Assembly (NCBI GenBank): GCA_963819685.1
Contig: CAWFXI010000008.1
Location: 1 to 64,000, forward strand
Direction: 5' to 3'
DNA: 64,000 nt
DNA from: CAIUGU01 sp963819685
GTDB lineage: Bacteria; Pseudomonadota; Gammaproteobacteria; Steroidobacterales; Steroidobacteraceae
Shown: positions 61,551 through 64,000 of the stretch, piece by piece
Layout: each line of letters opens with the position of its first letter
Position numbering within the stretch: the stretch's first letter is position 1
Notes under the pieces: model-generated
Told to the model about the DNA's origin: nothing
What the model saw: the letters and a program-made list of their open reading frames with translations, nothing else
Database searches by the model: none
Program-made: the position numbers and the translations under genes

Positions 61551-61702
61551 CGCTCGCGTCAATAAGGCTTTCGTCCGGAAAGCTCGTTCGCCTCTCGCGG
61601 CATCTCTGCCCGGCTTCAAAGCCCGGATCCTGCCTCGAAACTACTTCCCGCCTCACCGGACTAGGGGTTCACCCCTGCAGGCTGGTCGAGGATTGTTCTC
61701 CA

Positions 61703-62959
61703 ATGTCATTTGATTCCCTCGGGCTATTGCCCGAATTGCTGCGTGCCGTGCAGGAAAGCGGCTACGAAACTCCTACGCCCGTGCAGGCGCAGGCCATTCC
61801 TGAAATTCTGGCCGGCCGCGACATTCTCGCGGGCGCGCAGACCGGCACTGGCAAGACGGCAGGATTTACCCTGCCGCTGTTACAGCGCCTGCAAGTCAAT
61901 GCAAGTGCAATGCAGGGTCGGGCGCCGCGCGCTCTTATCCTGGTGCCGACGCGAGAGCTCGCCGTGCAAGTCGGCGAAAGCGTGCGTACCTATGGCAAGT
62001 ACCTGCGCCTGTATTCACAGACGATATTCGGCGGTGTGAGCATCAACCCGCAGATCGACGCTCTGCGTCGCGGCACCGACATTCTCATCGCGACCCCGGG
62101 GCGATTGCTGGATCACGTGCAGCAACGCACGGCGGATCTGCGCCACATCGAAATTCTGGTACTCGATGAAGCCGATCGCATGCTTGACATGGGCTTCATC
62201 AACGATATCCGGCGGATCATCAAGTTGTTGCCTGCGAAGCGCCAGAATCTGATGTTCTCGGCCACATACTCCGATGACATTCGCGGCCTGGCGGAAAGAC
62301 TGCTGTCCAATCCGGTGTCCATCGAGGTAGCCAGACGCAATGCACCGGTGGATGCCGTTGCGCAGTCTGCCTACTTCATTGCGAAGGACCAGAAGCGCGC
62401 GCTGTTGTCGCACCTGATCCGCTCCGGCGAATGGCCGCAGGTGCTGATTTTCAATCGCACCAAGCACGGTGCAAACCGCCTGCAGAAGCAGCTTGAGGAA
62501 GACGGTATTGCGGCGGGCGCCATCCATGGCAACAAGAGCCAGGCAGCGCGTACCAAGGCACTGACCGATTTCAAGCAGGGAAAAATCGTTGCCCTGGTGG
62601 CCACCGAAGTGGCTGCTCGCGGGCTGGATATCGACCAGTTGCCGTACGTGGTCAATTACGAACTTCCCAATGTGCCTGAGGACTACGTGCACCGCATTGG
62701 CCGCACGGGCAGGGCGGGAGCGACCGGAATCGCCGTGTCGCTGGTGTCCCCTGACGAGAACGGCTTGTTGCGCGATATCGAGCGCGTACTGCGTCGTTCA
62801 ATTGAACGCGTCACGGTACCGGCCATTTCGACGCCATCACCCTCCGCCCGGATTGTTCGTGCTGCCCAGCCCGTGCAACAGCAGAGGCCACCGGCACAGA
62901 ACGCACGCCGTTGGGGGCGGTCGAATTCAGGCACCTCGGGACAGCGCCGCCGCGCCTGA
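61703..62959 (+). CDS. rhlE: DEAD-box ATP-dependent RNA helicase, RhlE type
   Basis: A 418-residue RNA helicase. Motif Q (YETPTPVQAQAIP), motif I (AQTGTGKT), motif II (VLDEADRMLDMGF), SAT in motif III (FSATYSDD) and motif VI (HRIGRTGRAG) are all present. The basic, Gln/Pro-rich C-terminal tail is short, as in RhlE. Roles include ribosome assembly and RNA turnover in the cold. A long leader precedes it. Confidence 0.94.
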   Translation: MSFDSLGLLPELLRAVQESGYETPTPVQAQAIPEILAGRDILAGAQTGTGKTAGFTLPLLQRLQVNASAMQGRAPRALILVPTRELAVQVGESVRTYGKYLRLYSQTIFGGVSINPQIDALRRGTDILIATPGRLLDHVQQRTADLRHIEILVLDEADRMLDMGFINDIRRIIKLLPAKRQNLMFSATYSDDIRGLAERLLSNPVSIEVARRNAPVDAVAQSAYFIAKDQKRALLSHLIRSGEWPQVLIFNRTKHGANRLQKQLEEDGIAAGAIHGNKSQAARTKALTDFKQGKIVALVATEVAARGLDIDQLPYVVNYELPNVPEDYVHRIGRTGRAGATGIAVSLVSPDENGLLRDIERVLRRSIERVTVPAISTPSPSARIVRAAQPVQQQRPPAQNARRWGRSNSGTSGQRRRA

Positions 62960-63000
62960 CCTGACGATCAGGGTGGTGCAGCGGACACTGCATTGCCCTC

Positions 63001-63966
63001 CTATATCCACCGTGCCTTGCGCAGGCGGTAGAAGATTGCAGCATCGATGATGCCCATGATCCCGAGCGCGACTGCATAGCCGTACTGCCAGTTGAGTTCC
63101 GGCATGTGGTCGAAATTCATGCCGTAGATGCCGGCAATCAAAGTCGGTACGGCGATGAGAGCACCGTAAGCGGCCAGCCTTTTCATCGTGTCGTTTTCCT
63201 GCAGCTGGATCATCGACAGGTTGACCGAGATGGCGGTGCCGATGGTTTCACGGATGTTTTCCGCCTCCTGGTTCAGCCGCAGCAGGTGGTCGTAGATGTC
63301 GCGGAAATACTCCCTGATCCCGTTACAGACGCTGGGCACTCGCCCTCCCGTCAGGTTGCCGGTGCTTTCCAGCAGCGGGGCCACCGCATGCTTCACGATC
63401 ATCAGCCGCTGCTTCAGGGCATAGAGCGACTCGATGTTCGCGCGCGGGGACGTGTTGTCGAAAATCTTCTCCTCGATGCCCTCGAGTTCGTTCTCCAGCG
63501 TTTCGAGTACGGGGAAATATCGATCGACTACCGCATCCATGAGTGCATACAGCACGTAACCGGAACCGTTGCGCAACAGTTCAGGTTCCCGCTCACATCT
63601 CGTGCGGACGTCCTGGAAGCCTCTCTCCGCCCGGTTACGCACTGAGAGCACGTAATTGGGGCCGACAAAAATGTCGACTTCTCCCACACGCAGATCCGTG
63701 CCATCGGGCTCGATCATGTGCAGGACGACGAACAGGGAATCGCCGTATTCCTCGATCTTGGGCCGCTGGTGCCCGTGCCGCGCATCCTCGACAGCCAGCG
63801 GATGAAGGCCGAATTCCTCCTGCATCTGGTCGAGCGTCGCCGGATCGGGTTCCTGCAGGGCGACCCACACAAAGCAGTCCGGCCTGCCTATGTAGGCGTG
63901 AATCTCATTGGACGGAATCTCCGCAATGCGGACGCCGTTCTGATAGACGACGCAGTTGATGAGCAT
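63001..63966 (-). CDS. corA: Magnesium/cobalt transporter CorA
   Basis: A 321-residue CorA. The cytoplasmic funnel domain is N-terminal. The two C-terminal membrane helices contain the selectivity motif YGMNF followed by MPEL. It would form a homopentameric channel for Mg2+. The start lies 34 bp from the window edge, so the upstream regulatory region is not visible. It is convergent with rhlE, 41 bp apart. Confidence 0.96.
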   Translation of the reverse strand: MLINCVVYQNGVRIAEIPSNEIHAYIGRPDCFVWVALQEPDPATLDQMQEEFGLHPLAVEDARHGHQRPKIEEYGDSLFVVLHMIEPDGTDLRVGEVDIFVGPNYVLSVRNRAERGFQDVRTRCEREPELLRNGSGYVLYALMDAVVDRYFPVLETLENELEGIEEKIFDNTSPRANIESLYALKQRLMIVKHAVAPLLESTGNLTGGRVPSVCNGIREYFRDIYDHLLRLNQEAENIRETIGTAISVNLSMIQLQENDTMKRLAAYGALIAVPTLIAGIYGMNFDHMPELNWQYGYAVALGIMGIIDAAIFYRLRKARWI

Positions 63967-64000
63967 GAGTGCCCCCGATTCACAAGCCGGCCCTGAATGT

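Overview
The window is about 64 kb of GC-rich chromosomal DNA from a gammaproteobacterium. The evidence is the gene order tRNA-Tyr/Gly/Thr-tuf-tRNA-Trp-secE-nusG-rplKAJL-rpoBC-rpsLG-fusA-tuf, then S10-spc-alpha ending in rplQ, followed by a uvrA/ssb divergon and a miaB-phoH-ybeY-ybeX-lnt operon. The sequence alone does not fix the family. Short intergenic heptamer hairpins and the overall style would fit the Xanthomonadales/Steroidobacter/Nevskia neighbourhood, but that is a weak inference.

Layout. 1-10.6 kb is mixed accessory and housekeeping sequence: a beta-propeller-like protein, a Baeyer-Villiger-type monooxygenase divergent from a secreted metallo-beta-lactamase-fold hydrolase, a periplasmic PQQ-type sugar dehydrogenase, a Tat-exported sugar isomerase-like protein, two small unknown envelope proteins, a PilZ protein, glutamate racemase (murI) and an HDOD-GGDEF signalling protein. 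10.7-44.4 kb is the transcription/translation super-cluster: four tRNAs, two tuf genes, secE, nusG, the L11/L1 and L10/L12 operons, rpoB, rpoC, the str operon, and S10, spc and alpha operons, closed by a strong terminator after rplQ. 44.4-55 kb holds mscL, a tiny Ala/Pro/Glu lipoprotein, an acetyltransferase, uvrA, ssb and the miaB-lnt operon. 55.3-61.5 kb is a chaperone-usher fimbrial cluster with an outer-membrane barrel-like protein. The right end has an RhlE-type helicase and a CorA transporter.

Two signals stand out. First, six intergenic gaps carry about 80-90 bp hairpins built from 7-bp units. Five use GTGAA-type units on the left arm and TTCAC-type units on the right around a related core, all inside the ribosomal super-cluster (after tuf1, rpsL, tuf2, rpsJ and rpmD). 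A sixth, between ybeX and lnt, has the same 7-bp architecture but a different unit. Second, both tuf genes carry the same extra base after codon 9, so neither encodes full-length EF-Tu in a single frame. rpmC, rplQ and the major pilin gene also contain one-base frame breaks. Indel errors in the underlying sequence are the simplest explanation, but the identical break in two separately placed tuf copies deserves a direct check.

Regulatory architecture is visible in places: near-consensus sigma70 promoters upstream of rpsL, inside the rpsJ-rplC gap and upstream of rpsM; an attenuator-like hairpin between rplL and rpoB; and a stem-loop-rich leader before rplC.
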